From Actinocorallia populi (GTDB lineage Bacteria; Actinomycetota; Actinomycetes; Streptosporangiales; Streptosporangiaceae): DNA of 64,000 nucleotides. The stretch covers positions 496,001 through 560,000 of the forward strand of contig NZ_PVZV01000005.1 in NCBI RefSeq assembly GCF_002995495.1, read 5' to 3'. The position numbers were made by a program, and so were the translations under genes. Under the pieces are notes generated by a model. That model saw nothing but the letters and a program-made list of their open reading frames with translations, did not search any database and was not told where the DNA came from. This document shows, piece by piece, positions 9,654 through 17,623 of this stretch; within the stretch, counting starts at the first letter, position 1, and every line of letters starts with the position of its first letter.

Positions 9654-10615
9654 GACATGCCCTTCTGCCGCTGGAGCCCGCGGTACTGCCCGGCGGAGAC
9701 GGCGGCGACGACGATGGCCAGGAGCACGGCGAGCGCGGTGCTGTAGGCGTACTCATCGAACTGGAAGGCGTTCTTGTAGATCAGGGTGGAGAGGGTCTCG
9801 GTCGCGTGGCCGGGGCCGCCGCCCGTGGTGACGTAGACCTGGTCGAAGAGCTTGAAGCCGCCGATCATGGACAGCATCAGGTTGATCGTGGTCGCGGGAG
9901 CGAGGAGGGGGCGGGTGATGTGCCAGAAGCGCTGGAAGGAGCCGGCGCCGTCCACTCCCGCCGCCTCGTGCAGTTCGCGGGGCACGCTCTGGAGCCCGGC
10001 CAGGAAGATGACCATGGAGTATCCGGAGAACTGCCAGATGACGACGGCGGCGACCGACCAGAGCGCGAGGTCCGGGTCCCCCAGCCAGTTCTGCGTCAGC
10101 GAGCCGAGGCCCAGCGTCTCCAGGGCGGTGTTGAACGCCCCCTCCGGGGCGTACATGTAGCGCCACAGGTAGGCCGTCACGACCGGGGTCATCACCGCCG
10201 GAGCGAAGAACAGGACGCGCAGGAGGTTGCGGCTCCTGATCCGGGAGTCCACGCCCAGCGCGAGCAGCAGGCCGATGGCGTTCTGCGCCACCGTGATGAC
10301 CACGGTGATCAGCAGCGTCTGCCACAGGGCGTCTCGTGCGGCCGGGTCGTCGAGGACCTTCCTGAAGTTCTCCAGCCCGGTGAACGAGACCTGCGATCCC
10401 AGCCCGGTCCAGTCGGTGAAGGCGTAGCCGGCCCCTCGGAGCGAGGGCGCCAGGACCACGTAGAGGTAGAGCGCCAGAGCCGGGAGAAGGAACCACCACG
10501 AGACCGAACGGAGGGGGCCGTACCTCGTGGTCCGTCTTCTTCGCGGGAAGGGCCGCTCCGGCCCGGGGCGGACCGGCGGCCGCGTTACGGCCGCGGCCTC
10601 GGGAGCGTGTGCCAT
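9650..10615 (-). CDS. Sugar ABC transporter permease (MalF type)
   Basis: A 321-residue permease from the ATG at 10615 (MAHAPEAAAV). The frame extends further upstream, but that part reads through the promoter region and is unlike the family. A proline- and arginine-rich cytoplasmic N-terminus of about 45 residues precedes six membrane segments. The EAA loop lies around ELHEAAGVDGAGSFQRFWHI. It is the first gene of the four-gene operon running to 6184, divergent from the AraC regulator at 10795, and probably controlled from the 10616-10794 region. Confidence 0.92.
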   Translation of the reverse strand: MAHAPEAAAVTRPPVRPGPERPFPRRRRTTRYGPLRSVSWWFLLPALALYLYVVLAPSLRGAGYAFTDWTGLGSQVSFTGLENFRKVLDDPAARDALWQTLLITVVITVAQNAIGLLLALGVDSRIRSRNLLRVLFFAPAVMTPVVTAYLWRYMYAPEGAFNTALETLGLGSLTQNWLGDPDLALWSVAAVVIWQFSGYSMVIFLAGLQSVPRELHEAAGVDGAGSFQRFWHITRPLLAPATTINLMLSMIGGFKLFDQVYVTTGGGPGHATETLSTLIYKNAFQFDEYAYSTALAVLLAIVVAAVSAGQYRGLQRQKGMS

Positions 10616-10738
10616 CGTCAAGATCTCATCCAGAATTGAGTATTGCGATAAATCCTTGGGAGGGCTGATCGAGCACCGCTCCACATGGTGTAGTGAGAGA
10701 TGATCCGCCCAGCGGGCGTCCATCCGGTAGGCCAAAAT

Positions 10739-10794
10739 TAACCGTCGTTAGCATGGAATTAACAAGATGTGCCCTGCCGGGGTAGTGTTCCCGT
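10739..10794 (+). promoter_or_regulatory. Divergent control region with palindrome and leaderless araC-family promoter
   Basis: A small palindrome TAAC-CGTC-GTTA lies at 10739-10750. TTAACA (10759-10764) and TAGTGT (10783-10788) are separated by 18 bp and match a -35/-10 pair. This would place transcription initiation at about the ATG at 10795. No ribosome binding site precedes that ATG, which agrees with a leaderless mRNA. The rest of 10616-10738 is comparatively A+T-rich and should hold the promoter of the divergent sugar ABC operon. Confidence 0.5.
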
Positions 10795-11697
10795 ATGAAT
10801 GCCGCGCCGATTTCGGACTCGAGCGGGCTGGTCTATTTCACCGATGGTTCGCTCGTCTACGCCGGACGGCACGTCCATGAGGACTCCTATCCGGCGCACA
10901 CGCACAGCTTCGTGGAGATCGCCGTGGTCGCCGAGGGCGGAGGAACGCACCTTTCGCAGGCCGGCCGCCGGGATCTGACCGCCGGTGACGTGGTCCTGCT
11001 GCGGCCGGGCGTCTGGCACGAGTACGAGGAGTGTGCGGGCCTGGTCCTCCACAACTGCTGCTTCGGTCCCGGCCTGCTGGGGCGAGAGCTGGCCTGGGCT
11101 CGGGAGGACCCGCTGCTGGGGCACCTGCTGTGGACCGGGCCCTATGCGCTGGACAGGCGGGGCATGCTGACGACCCGTCTCGAGGGAGCCGCTCTGCAGG
11201 AAGGACTCTCGCATCTGGAAGCGCTCGCGGAGCTGCAGGCCAAGCCCGTTCACCTGCACCGGGGCGACGCCGTCGGCCGGCTCGCGCTGCTCTTCGGCTG
11301 CCTGGCCAGGGCGGTGGCCGGGCCGGGAGCCGACGCGCTTGCACCCGCCTCGCCGCCCCACCCCGCCGTCGCCGAGGCGATGCGGCTCATGGAGGGAAGG
11401 CTGGCCCACCGCTGGACCCTGGCGGAGCTGGCCGGAGAGCTTCATCTGGTGCCGGGTTCGCTGGTGCGGTTGTTCAAGTCGGCGGTCGGAGTGCCTCCGA
11501 TGACCTACCTCGCCCGGCAGCGGGCCGAGGCGGCCGCCGCTCTGCTCGTCCGGAGCGACCAGCCGATCGTGCAGATCGGCCAGGCCGTCGGATGGCCTGA
11601 CCCGAACCATTTCGCCCGCCGGTTCAAGGCCCATTTCGGGCTCAGTGCGAGTGTGTACCGCAGACGCTTCTCAGGGGCGCCGCACATTTCACGGTAG
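10795..11697 (+). CDS. AraC-family transcriptional regulator with cupin sensor domain
   Basis: A 300-residue regulator. The N-terminal part is a cupin-like ligand-binding domain (HEDSYPAHTHSFVEIAVV, then GDVVLLRPGVWHEY). Residues about 195-295 form the paired helix-turn-helix DNA-binding domain (WTLAELAGELHLVPGSLVRLFK, then IVQIGQAVGWPDPNHFARRFK). It is transcribed divergently from the sugar ABC operon, and family members usually activate the adjacent operon when a sugar is bound. Translation seems to begin without a Shine-Dalgarno sequence. Confidence 0.9.
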   Translation: MNAAPISDSSGLVYFTDGSLVYAGRHVHEDSYPAHTHSFVEIAVVAEGGGTHLSQAGRRDLTAGDVVLLRPGVWHEYEECAGLVLHNCCFGPGLLGRELAWAREDPLLGHLLWTGPYALDRRGMLTTRLEGAALQEGLSHLEALAELQAKPVHLHRGDAVGRLALLFGCLARAVAGPGADALAPASPPHPAVAEAMRLMEGRLAHRWTLAELAGELHLVPGSLVRLFKSAVGVPPMTYLARQRAEAAAALLVRSDQPIVQIGQAVGWPDPNHFARRFKAHFGLSASVYRRRFSGAPHISR

Positions 11698-12136
11698 TGG
11701 CCGAAGGGCGTGCCGGGTGAAAGCGTCTCCGCTTGCGGAGGCGATACGGCGCGATAGCGGTGTTTTTCTTCGGTCCGAGGCCGGAAACGGTGAAGGGGAG
11801 AAGGGTCCGCCGTCTATCGGCATGGATCGCGGACGGGCGCGGTCCGTGACCCTTTCTTCCTCGAGTGAATTCGTCCGGGGGCGGAGGGCGTCCGGCCTGC
11901 CCGCTCTCTCGTGAGAGTAGAGACGATCCTGGGCGCAGTCAAGGCTAAAACCGAGGCTGACTTGGTTTTAGACTGGTCACGCCGCGGGGCCGGTGGGCCG
12001 CGGATCGACGTTCCGGCGGCCATCGTCCGTCGACGAGCGCGGATCCGCATCTCGACGATCCGGGACGGCCCGGCGGAGCGGATTCCGCCGAGTGCTCCCC
12101 GCGGAAGTTCCGTTGTGGACCCATCAGGAGGACTTG
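11698..12136. other. 439-nt gene-free region with an 8+8 bp palindrome
   Basis: I find no credible coding sequence here. The region ends with the AGGAGG ribosome binding site of the SDR gene (about 12126-12131). A perfect inverted repeat CTAAAACC / GGTTTTAG (11945-11952 and 11964-11971, 11-nt spacer) stands out in G+C-rich DNA and is a candidate operator. A weaker CGGCGGA / TCCGCCG repeat lies at 12071-12077 and 12084-12090. Confidence 0.55.
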
Positions 12137-12907
12137 ATGAAGCGTTATGCCGACCGGCGCGTGCTGGTGACGGGTGCGGCCTCGGGTATCGGCCGCGCGA
12201 TCGTGCTGCGGCTGCTGGCCGAGGGCGGCCGGGTGGTGGCGGTGGACGTCGCCAAGGAGGGTCTGGAGGAGACCGCGCGGCTGGCGACGGAGGCCGGGAA
12301 CGGCGGACGTCTGGTCACCGACGTGATCGACATCTCCGACGAGACCGCGGTGAACGAGGGCGTCGCCACCGCCATCACCGGCCTGGGCGGCCTGGACGTG
12401 CTGGTCAACGCCGCCGGGATGTTGCGCGGCGCGCACACCCACGAGTGCGAGCTGGACCTGTGGAACCGGGTCATCGGGATCAACCTGACCGGCACGTTCC
12501 TGATGACCAGGGCGGCGCTGCCCGCGCTGCTGGAGTCCGGCCGCGGCGTGGTGGTGAACTTCAGCTCCACCTCCGCGCAGTTCGGCCACCCGTACATGGC
12601 GGCCTACTCCGCCAGCAAGGGGGGCATCCTGTCGTTCACCCACTCCATCGCCCAGGAGTACGCCAAGCAGGGCCTGCGGGCGGTGAACATCATGCCCGGC
12701 GGGGTGAGCAGCGGCATCACGAACAACATCGCCTCGCTGGTGCCCGAGGACGTCGACTGGAACCTCTTCCTCAAGCTCAACGCGGTGATCGGCCAGGGCT
12801 TCGGCCGGCCTGAGGACATCGCGGGCGTGGTGGCGATGGTGGGCTCGGACGACGGTGCCTTCATCACCGGCACCGAGATCCGCGTCGACGGCGGCGCCCA
12901 CCAGTGA
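12137..12907 (+). CDS. Short-chain dehydrogenase/reductase (hydroxysteroid-type candidate)
   Basis: A 256-residue classical SDR. The cofactor motif TGAASGIG is at residues 12-19 and NAAG at 91-94. The catalytic set is the Ser of FSSTS, Tyr157 and Lys161 (YSASK). It ends GTEIRVDGGAHQ, as usual for the family. AGGAGG lies 5-6 nt before the ATG. It is monocistronic: a large intergenic region precedes it and a strong terminator follows. Being next to a hydroxysteroid operon suggests a steroid or side-chain alcohol as substrate, but the family alone does not show this. Confidence 0.88.
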   Translation: MKRYADRRVLVTGAASGIGRAIVLRLLAEGGRVVAVDVAKEGLEETARLATEAGNGGRLVTDVIDISDETAVNEGVATAITGLGGLDVLVNAAGMLRGAHTHECELDLWNRVIGINLTGTFLMTRAALPALLESGRGVVVNFSSTSAQFGHPYMAAYSASKGGILSFTHSIAQEYAKQGLRAVNIMPGGVSSGITNNIASLVPEDVDWNLFLKLNAVIGQGFGRPEDIAGVVAMVGSDDGAFITGTEIRVDGGAHQ

Positions 12908-12913
12908 ACGGCG

Positions 12914-12950
12914 CCCGTCCGCTGAAGGCCGGGGGCCTTCAGCGGACGGG
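12914..12950. terminator. Bidirectional hairpin terminator overlapping the tetR 3' end
   Basis: Perfect 17-bp arms (12914-12930 and 12934-12950) with a 3-nt G loop. The hairpin lies between the convergent SDR and TetR genes. The right arm includes the last codons of the TetR gene, whose stop is at 12939-12941. Confidence 0.88.
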
Positions 12951-13541
12951 GGCGGTCAACCCGGCGGTGAGGAAGGCGGTGACGGTCTCGGAGCGGACGG
13001 CGGGCTGGGAGGAGGAGGGGGCTGAGGCGTAGCCGTAGATCTCTAGGAGGAGGGTGAACGTCAGCCGCCAGCGTTCGGAGATATCGCGGACCGACAGCTC
13101 GGGCATCGCCCGGCCGAGCATGACCTCGAACGGCGCCGAACTGAACCAGGGGGAGGAGATCGGCATCCGCCACCGGGGCAGGGCGGTGCAGGCCAGCAGA
13201 TGGCAGAGCATCCGGCCCTTCTCGGTGCGGATCAGCTCCTCGAACGGCTGGACGATCGCCGCCACCAGGTCGGCGACCGAGAACGGCTCGCCCTCCTCGG
13301 GGTGCTCCGACCGGTGGACCACCGGTGCCAGGCGGTCGGCCCAGACCGGGACGAGTTCGCGTTCCAGCAGTGCGGCGATCAGCCCCTCCTTCGACCCGAA
13401 GTGGTAGTGGACCGCTCCCGGGTTCAGCCCGGCCTCGGCGTTGATGGCGCGCACGGAGACCTGCTCGGGGTCCTTGCCCAGGAAGAGCCGCTCGGCGGCG
13501 GCCAGCAGGCGGTCGCGGGTCGAAGAAATCTCATCGGACAT
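12939..13541 (-). CDS. TetR-family transcriptional regulator
   Basis: About 200 residues from the ATG at 13541 (MSDEISSTRD); a TTG at 13568 would add nine residues. The N-terminal helix-turn-helix is TRDRLLAAAERLF through AINAEAGLNPGAVHYHFGSKEGL. The C-terminal part is the variable ligand pocket. It is divergent from the 3-alpha-HSD/OYE/SDR operon. A 35-bp palindrome at 13566-13600 lies between the genes, so it very likely represses that operon and itself in response to a steroid-like ligand (inference). Confidence 0.87.
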   Translation of the reverse strand: MSDEISSTRDRLLAAAERLFLGKDPEQVSVRAINAEAGLNPGAVHYHFGSKEGLIAALLERELVPVWADRLAPVVHRSEHPEEGEPFSVADLVAAIVQPFEELIRTEKGRMLCHLLACTALPRWRMPISSPWFSSAPFEVMLGRAMPELSVRDISERWRLTFTLLLEIYGYASAPSSSQPAVRSETVTAFLTAGLTAPVR

Positions 13542-13565
13542 CTGGTCATTGCACCACACCTTGCG

Positions 13566-13600
13566 CAATCATCGGTCAATCATTGATTGAATGATGATTG
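13566..13600. promoter_or_regulatory. 35-bp palindromic operator for the divergent TetR gene
   Basis: This is symmetric about base 13583. The inner arms TCAATCA (13576-13582) and TGATTGA (13584-13590) are perfect, as are the outer arms CAATCATC (13566-13573) and GATGATTG (13593-13600). Such a long two-step palindrome suggests two cooperative TetR dimers. It lies 25 nt before the TetR start and 44 nt before the operon start. Confidence 0.75.
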
Positions 13601-13643
13601 GCCCCTGGAGGGTCCAGGAGCCGGAGCGAGAGCGAGGTGGGAG

Positions 13644-14471
13644 ATGGCGATCTTCGCCGTCACCGGATCGGCTTCGGGCATGGGCGCCGCGACCGCGGCC
13701 CTGCTCACCGCAGAAGGGCACACCGTGATCGGTGTGGACCTGCGCGACGCGCAGGTGATCGCCGACCTGAGCACGCCGGAGGGCCGCGCCGCGGCGGCCG
13801 AGCAGATCCTCGCGATCAGCGGCGGCACCCTCGACGGCGTCGCGGCGGTGGCGGGCGTCGGGCCGGACATGCCGAGTGCCGCCGGAGTCATGTCGATCAA
13901 CTACTTCGGCACCGTGGCCCTGCTGGAGGCGCTGCGCCCCGCGCTGGCCGCCTCGGGCGCCGGACGCGCCGTCGTGATCGGCTCCAATTCGGCCTCCACC
14001 GTCCCGCTGGTGGACGACGAGCTGGTGGAGCTCGCCCTCGCCGGGGACGAGGCGGCCGCCCGCGAGCACGCCGACGCCGCCCAGGCCGCGATGCCCGCCG
14101 AGATCACCGCGATCGTGCCGTCGATCGGCGCCTACGCCTCCTCCAAACTCGCGATCGCCCGCTGGGTCCGCCGCACCGCCGTCACCCCCGAGTGGGCGCG
14201 CCAGGGCGTGACGCTCAACGTGATCGCGCCCGGCGCGGTCCTCACCCCCCTCATGCTCGGCTCCACCGGCAAGGAGGAGGACCTGAACGCCGACGAGTTC
14301 CCCACCCCGATGCCGCTGGGGATCTTCGGACGCCCCGAGGACATCGCCTTCTGGGTGCACCAGTTCCTCAAGCCCGAGGCCCGCTACACCACCGGAGCCG
14401 TCCTGTACGTCGACGGCGGCACCGACGCGGCCATGCGGACCGACGCCCAGCCCACCCCGATGACCTTCTGA
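13644..14471 (+). CDS. 3-alpha-hydroxysteroid dehydrogenase-like SDR
   Basis: A 275-residue SDR with TGSASGMG at residues 7-14, Ser114, Tyr164 and Lys168. It follows the pattern of Comamonas 3-alpha-HSD/carbonyl reductase. VDLRDAQVIADLSTPEGR matches that enzyme's GIDIRDAEVIADLSTAEGR region as I recall it, and both end with VDGG-x-DA-x-MR. A longer loop before the catalytic Tyr (about residues 122-158) is also characteristic. The expected reaction is NAD-dependent oxidation of 3-alpha-hydroxysteroids to 3-ketosteroids. The ATG at 13644 has GAGGTGGGAG upstream. First gene of a three-gene operon under the TetR palindrome. Confidence 0.85.
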   Translation: MAIFAVTGSASGMGAATAALLTAEGHTVIGVDLRDAQVIADLSTPEGRAAAAEQILAISGGTLDGVAAVAGVGPDMPSAAGVMSINYFGTVALLEALRPALAASGAGRAVVIGSNSASTVPLVDDELVELALAGDEAAAREHADAAQAAMPAEITAIVPSIGAYASSKLAIARWVRRTAVTPEWARQGVTLNVIAPGAVLTPLMLGSTGKEEDLNADEFPTPMPLGIFGRPEDIAFWVHQFLKPEARYTTGAVLYVDGGTDAAMRTDAQPTPMTF

Positions 14472-14486
14472 ACCCCTGGAGGACGC

Positions 14487-15650
14487 ATGCCCACCCCCGA
14501 TGTCTTCGCCCCGGCCCAGCTGGGCCCGGTCACCCTGCGCAACCGCGTCATCAAGGCCGCGACCTTCGAGCACATGGCTCCGGGCGCGCTGGTCAGCGAC
14601 GACCTGATCGAGTTTCACCGCGCCCACGCCGCCGGCGGCGTGGGCATGACCACGGTGGCGTACTGCGCGGTGGCGCCCGAAGGCCGCACCGAGTACGACC
14701 AGATCCTCATGCGGCCCGAGGCCCTGCCGGGGCTGCGCCGCCTGACCGAGGCCGTGCACGCCGAGGGCGCCGCGGTCTCCGCGCAGATCGGCCACGCCGG
14801 GCCGGTCGCCAACGGCAAGTCCAACCGCGTGCCCGCGCTGGCGCCCACCGCCACGTTCAGCCCGCTGTCCATGCAGAAGATCCACCGGGCCACCGCCGCC
14901 GACATCGAGCGCATCACCAAGGCGCACGCCGACGCCGCGCTCCTGGCGATAGAGGCGGGCTTCGACGCGGTCGAGATCCACCTGGGCCACAACTACTTCG
15001 CCAGCTCGTTCCTCAGCCCGAAGGTCAACAAGCGCAAGGACGAATACGGCGGCTCCCTGGCCAACCGCGCCAAGGTCGCCCTCGGCGCGGCCCGCGCCGT
15101 GCGCGAGGCCGTCGGCGACCGCATCGCGATCCTGGCCAAGCTCGGCATGGACGACGGCGTGCCCGGCGGTTTCTGGCTGGACGAGAGCCTCCAGGTCGCC
15201 CAGTGGTTGGAGCGCGACGGAAGCGTGGACGCCCTGGAGCTCACCGCGGGCAGCTCCCTGCTCAACCCGATGTACCTGTTCCGCGGCGAGGCCCCCATCC
15301 GGGAGTTCGCCGAGACCTTCCCCCAGCCGATGAAACTGGGCGTGCAGCTGGTCGGCAAGAAGTTCATCCGCGAGTACCCCTACCAGGAGGCGTTCCTCCT
15401 GGAGAGCGCCCGCCAGTTCCGCGCCGCGCTGAAGCTGCCGCTGGTCCTGCTGGGCGGTATCAGCCAGCGCGCCACCATGGACAAGGCGATGGCCGAGGGC
15501 TTCGAGTTCGTGGCGATGGCCCGCGCCCTGCTGCGCGAGCCCGACCTGCTCAACCGCATGCAGAAGGAGCCGGCCACCCCGTCCCTGTGCATCCACTGCA
15601 ACAAGTGCATGCCGACGATCTTCACCAAGACCCACTGCGTCCTGGCCTGA
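14487..15650 (+). CDS. Old Yellow Enzyme-family flavin oxidoreductase with C-terminal Cys cluster
   Basis: A 387-residue FMN-binding TIM barrel of the NADH:flavin oxidoreductase group. SAQIGHAG, EIHLGHNYFASSFLSPKVN and DEYGGSLANR are the barrel motifs. The C-terminus ends with C-IH-C-NK-C and a further Cys nine residues later, like the 4Fe-4S motif of 2,4-dienoyl-CoA reductase or BaiCD/BaiH enzymes. The flavodoxin-like FAD/NAD domains of those larger proteins are absent. Related enzymes reduce or form double bonds next to a ketone; BaiCD acts on 3-oxo-delta4 bile acids. In this operon it probably acts on ring A or B of a 3-ketosteroid. Confidence 0.85.
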   Translation: MPTPDVFAPAQLGPVTLRNRVIKAATFEHMAPGALVSDDLIEFHRAHAAGGVGMTTVAYCAVAPEGRTEYDQILMRPEALPGLRRLTEAVHAEGAAVSAQIGHAGPVANGKSNRVPALAPTATFSPLSMQKIHRATAADIERITKAHADAALLAIEAGFDAVEIHLGHNYFASSFLSPKVNKRKDEYGGSLANRAKVALGAARAVREAVGDRIAILAKLGMDDGVPGGFWLDESLQVAQWLERDGSVDALELTAGSSLLNPMYLFRGEAPIREFAETFPQPMKLGVQLVGKKFIREYPYQEAFLLESARQFRAALKLPLVLLGGISQRATMDKAMAEGFEFVAMARALLREPDLLNRMQKEPATPSLCIHCNKCMPTIFTKTHCVLA

Positions 15651-15682
15651 GCCGGGAACCCCCCCGAGGAGGAGCAACGAGT

Positions 15683-16441
15683 ATGAGCGGACGACTCGCG
15701 GGCCGGGTGGCCCTGATCAGCGGAGCGGCCTCAGGCATGGGGGCGGCTCACGCGCGCGCCTTCGTCGCCGAGGGCGCCCAGGTCGTACTGGGCGACATCG
15801 CCGACGAACCCGGCCTCAAGCTGGCGGCGGAGCTGGGCGACGCGGCGGCCTACGTCCACCTGGACGTCACCGTCGCCGAAGAGTGGGACGCCGCCGTGAA
15901 GACGGCCGTGGAGCGCTTCGGCAGGCTGAACGTGCTGGTGAACAACGCCGGCATCCTCGACGGCGGCGCGCTGGGCGCCTACACCGAGCAGCAGTGGCGG
16001 CGCATCCTGGACATCAACCTGACGGGCGCGTTCCTCGGCCTGACCGCGGCCCGCGACGCCCTGGCGGCCGCCCGCCCGTCCTCGGTGATCAACGTCTCCT
16101 CCGCGGCGGGCATGGAGGGAGTGGCCGGGATGCACGGCTACACCGCCTCCAAGTGGGGCCTGCGCGGCCTCACCAAGTCCGCGGCCCTGGAGCTGGCCGA
16201 GCACGGCGTGCGGGTGAACTCCCTGCACCCGGGCGCCGTCATGACCCCGATGATCGCCGGAGAGGCCGCCGAGCACGGGGTGACCGAGATCGACCGGAAC
16301 CAGAACTCGCTGAAGCGCCTGGCCGCGCCGGAGGAGATCTCCGCCCTGATGGTCTTCCTCGCCGGCGAGGAGTCCAGCTTCTGCACGGGCTCGGAGTTCA
16401 TCGCCGACGGCGGCCTCACCGCGGGGTCGATCCACATGTAG
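15683..16441 (+). CDS. Hydroxysteroid dehydrogenase-like SDR
   Basis: A 252-residue classical SDR with TGxxxGxG in the variant form SGAASGMG, then NNAG, SSAAG and YTASK. The HLDVTVAEEWDAAV region and overall length resemble bacterial 3-alpha/20-beta-HSD and the mycobacterial FabG3 steroid enzyme. The expected reaction is NAD(H)-dependent oxidation or reduction at a steroid hydroxyl. The ATG at 15683 follows GAGGAGGAGCAAC. Last gene of the three-gene operon, followed by a strong terminator. The position specificity (3, 7, 12, 17 or 20) cannot be told from sequence. Confidence 0.85.
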   Translation: MSGRLAGRVALISGAASGMGAAHARAFVAEGAQVVLGDIADEPGLKLAAELGDAAAYVHLDVTVAEEWDAAVKTAVERFGRLNVLVNNAGILDGGALGAYTEQQWRRILDINLTGAFLGLTAARDALAAARPSSVINVSSAAGMEGVAGMHGYTASKWGLRGLTKSAALELAEHGVRVNSLHPGAVMTPMIAGEAAEHGVTEIDRNQNSLKRLAAPEEISALMVFLAGEESSFCTGSEFIADGGLTAGSIHM

Positions 16442-16455
16442 CGTCCGCCATGGGC

Positions 16456-16494
16456 CGAAGCCACCGCCGGGTCCGGGACCCGGCGGTGGCTTCG
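16456..16494. terminator. Bidirectional hairpin terminator
   Basis: Arms 16456-16472 and 16478-16494 are perfectly complementary around CCGGG. It separates the steroid SDR operon from the convergent Liv transporter operon. Confidence 0.87.
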
Positions 16495-16524
16495 CCGTTG
16501 TGGAGGGGACGAGGGGCCACGGGC

Positions 16525-16908
16525 TCACGACGTGACGTCGGCGGTCTCGTCGGCCTTGGCGAGGGGGAGCAGCGCGGCGGCGAGCTGGTCGGTGCGCTCC
16601 TTGCTGTCGACGAGCTGGCGGAGCAGCCACAGGCGGAGGACCTGGGCGATGGCCGCGGCCAGGTAGAAGCCGACGCCGACGATCGCGACGACGCCGAAGG
16701 CGATCGCGAGGACCTGGCTCGACGCGATGTCGCGCAGATCGCTCTGCGAGAGCGAGGCGCTGTAGGCGACGAATGCGCCGACGACGCCGGCGATCATCAT
16801 CAGGGCGCCGATGACGCGGATCGGACGGTCGGTCTTGGCCGAACCGGTCTTGAGCCCGTGTGCCGCGACGGACTCGTGGAACTCGGTGCGGCGGGTGTCG
16901 TTGGGCAT
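16525..16908 (-). CDS. Small two-helix membrane protein of unknown function
   Basis: A 127-residue protein with two transmembrane segments (about 30-50, IRVIGALMMIAGVVGAFVAY, and 65-90) and a charged C-terminus. I do not recognise the family. It is the last gene of the Liv operon, one base after the livF stop, so it is co-transcribed and may be an accessory of the transporter. Confidence 0.7.
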   Translation of the reverse strand: MPNDTRRTEFHESVAAHGLKTGSAKTDRPIRVIGALMMIAGVVGAFVAYSASLSQSDLRDIASSQVLAIAFGVVAIVGVGFYLAAAIAQVLRLWLLRQLVDSKERTDQLAAALLPLAKADETADVTS

Positions 16909-16909
16909 G

Positions 16910-17623
16910 TCAGCCTCCCAGGTAGGTCGTGGAGAGTTCTTCTTCGATTTCGGCCGGGGGGCCGGTGCGGACGGCGTGCCCGTTCACCATCAGGACGGCC
17001 TGGTCCGCCAGCGGCAGGACGATGCGGGCGAACTGCTCGGCGAGGAGGATCGAGACGCCCTCGGCGGCCAGGCCCGCGACGACCTCGTACATCTCGGAGA
17101 CCACCATGGGGGCGAGCCCCATCGAGAGCTCGTCCAGCAGGAGCACGGCCGGATTCGTCCCCAGCGCTCGGGAGAGGGCCAGCATCTGCTGCTCGCCGCC
17201 CGACAGCGAACCGGCGAGCTGGCTCCGCCGCTCCTTCAGGCGGGGGAACCGCGCGTACGCCACCTCTTCCATGTCGTCGAGGGAGGCGCGCTCCCCGGCG
17301 GAGACCCACAGGTTCTCCCGGACCGTCAGGTTGGCGAACACCCCCCGGCCCTCCGGGATCGAGCACACGCCGAGACCGGCGGCCTCCACGGCCGTGATGC
17401 CGGTGACGTCGCGCCCCGAGAAGCGCAGATGCCCCGCGGTGGGGCGCAGCAGCCCGCTGACGATCTTCATCGTCGTCGTCTTCCCGGCGCCGTTCGGCCC
17501 GAGGAGGGCGACCACCGACCCGGCGGGCACGGTGAGGTCGATGCCGTGGAGGACCTCGATGTCGCCGTACGCCGCGTGGACGCCGCGCAGTTCGACGACC
17601 GGCGGTACTTCGGGAATCGTCAT
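16910..17623 (-). CDS. livF: Branched-chain-type ABC transporter ATP-binding protein LivF
   Basis: A 237-residue ABC ATPase. Walker A is GPNGAGKTT, the signature is LSGGEQQ, and Walker B is LLLDELSMGL. The insertion AGLGVCSIPEGRGVFANLTVRENL is typical of LivF. It pairs with LivG at the cytoplasmic face of the fused permease. The ATG overlaps the livG stop (ATGA). The context is a transporter for a carboxylated or hydrophobic catabolic substrate rather than an amino acid. Confidence 0.93.
   Translation of the reverse strand: MTIPEVPPVVELRGVHAAYGDIEVLHGIDLTVPAGSVVALLGPNGAGKTTTMKIVSGLLRPTAGHLRFSGRDVTGITAVEAAGLGVCSIPEGRGVFANLTVRENLWVSAGERASLDDMEEVAYARFPRLKERRSQLAGSLSGGEQQMLALSRALGTNPAVLLLDELSMGLAPMVVSEMYEVVAGLAAEGVSILLAEQFARIVLPLADQAVLMVNGHAVRTGPPAEIEEELSTTYLGG

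Noticed and set aside
11645-11914. Small open frame in the gap after the AraC gene
   Set aside because: No ribosome binding site and no recognisable composition, and it overlaps the AraC 3' end.
13598-16441. Single 947-codon frame that appears to fuse the three SDR/OYE genes
   Set aside because: Only its last 253 codons are real; the earlier part is out of frame with the 3-alpha-HSD and OYE genes.
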